Shown piece after piece: positions 62,382 to 64,000 of a stretch of DNA of 64,000 nucleotides (the stretch's first letter is position 1; every line of letters starts with the position of its first letter). Both the position numbers and the translations under genes were made by a program. Source of the stretch: UBA1351 sp965140555. Its GTDB lineage: Bacteria; Bacillota; Clostridia; Lachnospirales; Vallitaleaceae. The notes under the pieces were generated by a model that was not told where the DNA came from, did not search any database, and was given only the letters and a program-made list of their open reading frames with translations. The stretch is from contig OZ223259.1 of the NCBI GenBank assembly GCA_965140555.1, positions 1,612,001 through 1,676,000 of the forward strand, given 5' to 3'.

Positions 62382-63661
62382 CCCTTTTTCCTCTTATATA
62401 AAGCATCTATCGGCTGCACTTTTCTTATTTCTAAGCTGGCTATAACGCTTGCTAGCGCCGGTATTATAAATGAAATCGCAATGTTAATAAGAACGACTCC
62501 ATATGGCATAATGATACGATATCGATTGGAGATAAGAGCTGCCTTATTGACAATTAATGCGTTGCCTCCAAGAATAACGATTGCAGATACAATACCTATA
62601 CTGATAAAGCTTATTGCACCAATCAACAGATTTTCATAAAGAATAATTCGAACAAGCTGTCCCTGGGTATACCCTACCACCTGTAGCATTCCAAGTTCCT
62701 GCCTTCTATCATGGATCGATTTATATACGGACACCCCAATCAACAATCCACCTATGAGAAAAATTATACCAGCAACAATGGTTCCCATTTTAAGTATAAT
62801 CTGGCTGATTTTTTCAGTAGGACCCATTGTAGCAACCGTTGAAGAATCAAACCCCGCTTCTACAAGTTCATTTTGAACGCTCTGAACGTTTTCGAAGGTG
62901 TCCACTTCTATGTTATATGTTCTATTGTAATCCTTTGTTAAACCTATATCATAGCGATCCATATTTCCCTGCATCTCTTCCATATCTTCATAGGGTATAA
63001 TTATCGAATTCGGCGTATAAAATTCCATTAATAAATCATAGGTTCCGACGACTTCAAACGTATAATCAAACGTTTTTATCACTTCGTCCGAATCCTTGCT
63101 GTAATCTTTTGCATAATAGTGAAGCGTTAATTCTTGACCGATGAGAGAACTTCCATCAATATATGTATCTCCTTTGCCCCAAAAATCAAAGCTAAAGGTA
63201 TCCGCAGGGAGATATGTATCCGGCACTAATCCCACATGTGTTTCTCCTTCTTCGAACTTTCTACCGGCTATAATCTGCTTATCATATGCCTTTCTGTAAG
63301 AATATACATGCATAAGCCCTTTGGTATCATCATACTGGGAAGGTAATTCCGGTATCGATGACGGATCTAAAAATCCAACAGACCCATAATTCTGGTGAAA
63401 ACAATCTACAATACGAGGATCGTTTTTTACAACAGCATCAATACGCGGCTTTACGGTTGGGTCATCCACAAAAGTGTTTAATGAAAGAGTCCTATAAGGT
63501 AACGCCTGAAAAATGTATTTGTCCAAATATATGGTTGTTGAATGTGAATACGTAAAACTCCCCAAAAGACATAATTGGGCTAAAAATAAAATAAAAATAC
63601 TTGACAGAGTGTATTTTTTACGTCGTTTTAAGTTAGATAATACAATAAATCTAGTTCGCAT
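62378..63661 (-). CDS. FtsX-like ABC permease, subunit 1
   Basis: 427 aa. One N-terminal helix (YTLSSIFILFLAQLCLLGSF), a large external domain (about 40-270), three C-terminal helices (IVAGIIFLIGGLLIGVSVY, AISFISIGIVSAIVIL, VLINIAISFIIPALASVI) and the end ASLEIRKVQPIDALY, a MacB-type signature. It starts inside the ATPase gene's end (11-bp overlap) with GAGG upstream. Confidence 0.87.
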   Translation of the reverse strand: MRTRFIVLSNLKRRKKYTLSSIFILFLAQLCLLGSFTYSHSTTIYLDKYIFQALPYRTLSLNTFVDDPTVKPRIDAVVKNDPRIVDCFHQNYGSVGFLDPSSIPELPSQYDDTKGLMHVYSYRKAYDKQIIAGRKFEEGETHVGLVPDTYLPADTFSFDFWGKGDTYIDGSSLIGQELTLHYYAKDYSKDSDEVIKTFDYTFEVVGTYDLLMEFYTPNSIIIPYEDMEEMQGNMDRYDIGLTKDYNRTYNIEVDTFENVQSVQNELVEAGFDSSTVATMGPTEKISQIILKMGTIVAGIIFLIGGLLIGVSVYKSIHDRRQELGMLQVVGYTQGQLVRIILYENLLIGAISFISIGIVSAIVILGGNALIVNKAALISNRYRIIMPYGVVLINIAISFIIPALASVIASLEIRKVQPIDALYKRKKG

Positions 63662-64000
63662 TTTGATACCTCGCTAGCTTCCCTTCATTCATCTTGTAGA
63701 GGGTATCAACGTACTCTTCAATGAGTGGATTATGGGATATGATAATGACTGTTTTATCCTTATTCGCCAAATCTCTCAAATATTCAAATACGGTCTTCTC
63801 ACTTTGTACATCTAAGTTACCTGTCGGTTCATCTGCCAATATAACATCCGGATTATTTGCCAAGGCTCTCGCCAACGCCACCCTTTGCTTCTCTCCTCCT
63901 GATAATTCGGAAGGAAGATGGTCTATTCTCTCCTCCAAACCAAATGTTGTCAACAATGCCACTGCTCTTTCCTTCATATCTTTCTTTTGTATTTCAGGAT
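63651..64000 (-). CDS. ABC transporter ATP-binding protein, MacB/LolD type (5' end outside the window)
   Basis: Partial: the frame is open to the right edge, so the Walker A part is missing. Visible are the signature LSGGEKQRVALARAL, Walker B VILADEPTGNLD and H-loop ISHNPL, ending KLARYQNAN. With the two permeases downstream it forms a MacB-like mechanotransmission exporter or lipoprotein-type system. Confidence 0.92.
   Translation of the reverse strand, partial: PEIQKKDMKERAVALLTTFGLEERIDHLPSELSGGEKQRVALARALANNPDVILADEPTGNLDVQSEKTVFEYLRDLANKDKTVIIISHNPLIEEYVDTLYKMNEGKLARYQNAN

Noticed and set aside
1..64000. tRNA and 5S/16S/23S rRNA genes
   Set aside because: Gaps were read for cloverleaf ends and TTCGA loops without a convincing candidate.

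Overview
The window looks like the chromosome of a low-GC, anaerobic, flagellated Gram-positive bacterium of the class Clostridia, most likely Lachnospirales (a Vallitaleaceae-like genus is a guess from gene content, not a search result). The support is pyruvate formate-lyase with its activase and a clostridial ferredoxin, flagellin/FliS genes, a long Gram-positive-type SRP RNA next to dnaX-ybaB-recR, strong GGAGG ribosome binding sites, and many small sensor/ABC loci.

Layout. 1-5.7 kb: a small glyoxalase-like pair, thioredoxin reductase, then pflB-pflA-ferredoxin for anaerobic pyruvate cleavage. 5.8-12 kb: flagellar genes on the minus strand (FliS, a 712-aa flagellin, a small protein, a very long FliK-like protein). 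12-20.2 kb: a giant secreted rhamnogalacturonan-degrading enzyme (acetylesterase plus PL11 lyase) with a divergent AraC-type regulator. 20.5-26.8 kb: a two-component/ABC locus of the bacitracin/lantibiotic-export type, a FusB-like EF-G-binding protein, an XRE regulator and a double GNAT. 26.8-30.2 kb: recR, ybaB, dnaX and the SRP RNA, with two tandem copies of a 119-bp palindromic repeat. 30.3-36.6 kb: luxC-luxE homologues without luciferase, a NUDIX hydrolase, a PrcB-like lipoprotein, a DUF3137-like protein, a DMT transporter and a membrane-anchored protein. 36.6-41.6 kb: a third 119-bp repeat, a TetR regulator, a GH36 alpha-galactosidase, tadA, and a DivIVA-like/radical-SAM operon. 41.7-49.1 kb: a 1399-aa helicase-nuclease that seems to end in a GreA/GreB-C-like domain, a GNAT, two tandem small RNA genes, and a DNA-glycosylase-like/radical-SAM pair behind a double LexA-type box. 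49.3-52.9 kb: an ABC exporter operon bounded by related repeat sequences, one a 165-bp palindrome. 53-64 kb: an accessory region with an RNPP-like regulator, a secreted membrane-anchored protein, four full copies and one fossil of a ~217-aa helical protein, an ECF sigma/anti-sigma/secreted-protein operon, an IS3 fossil and a MacB-type ABC operon running off the end.

The best candidates for undescribed biology are: (i) the locus at 53-61 kb, which has the architecture of a secreted effector with an amplified immunity-like array, where the effector's last codons recur upstream of the paralogues; (ii) the twin small RNAs at 46.6-46.9 kb, whose C-rich seed is complementary to the ribosome binding regions of luxE (13 nt) and of an ABC permease; (iii) the helicase-nuclease-GreA-like fusion; (iv) a hairpin that buries the ribosome binding site of a secreted protein downstream of an anti-sigma factor. 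None of these functions is proven by sequence alone.
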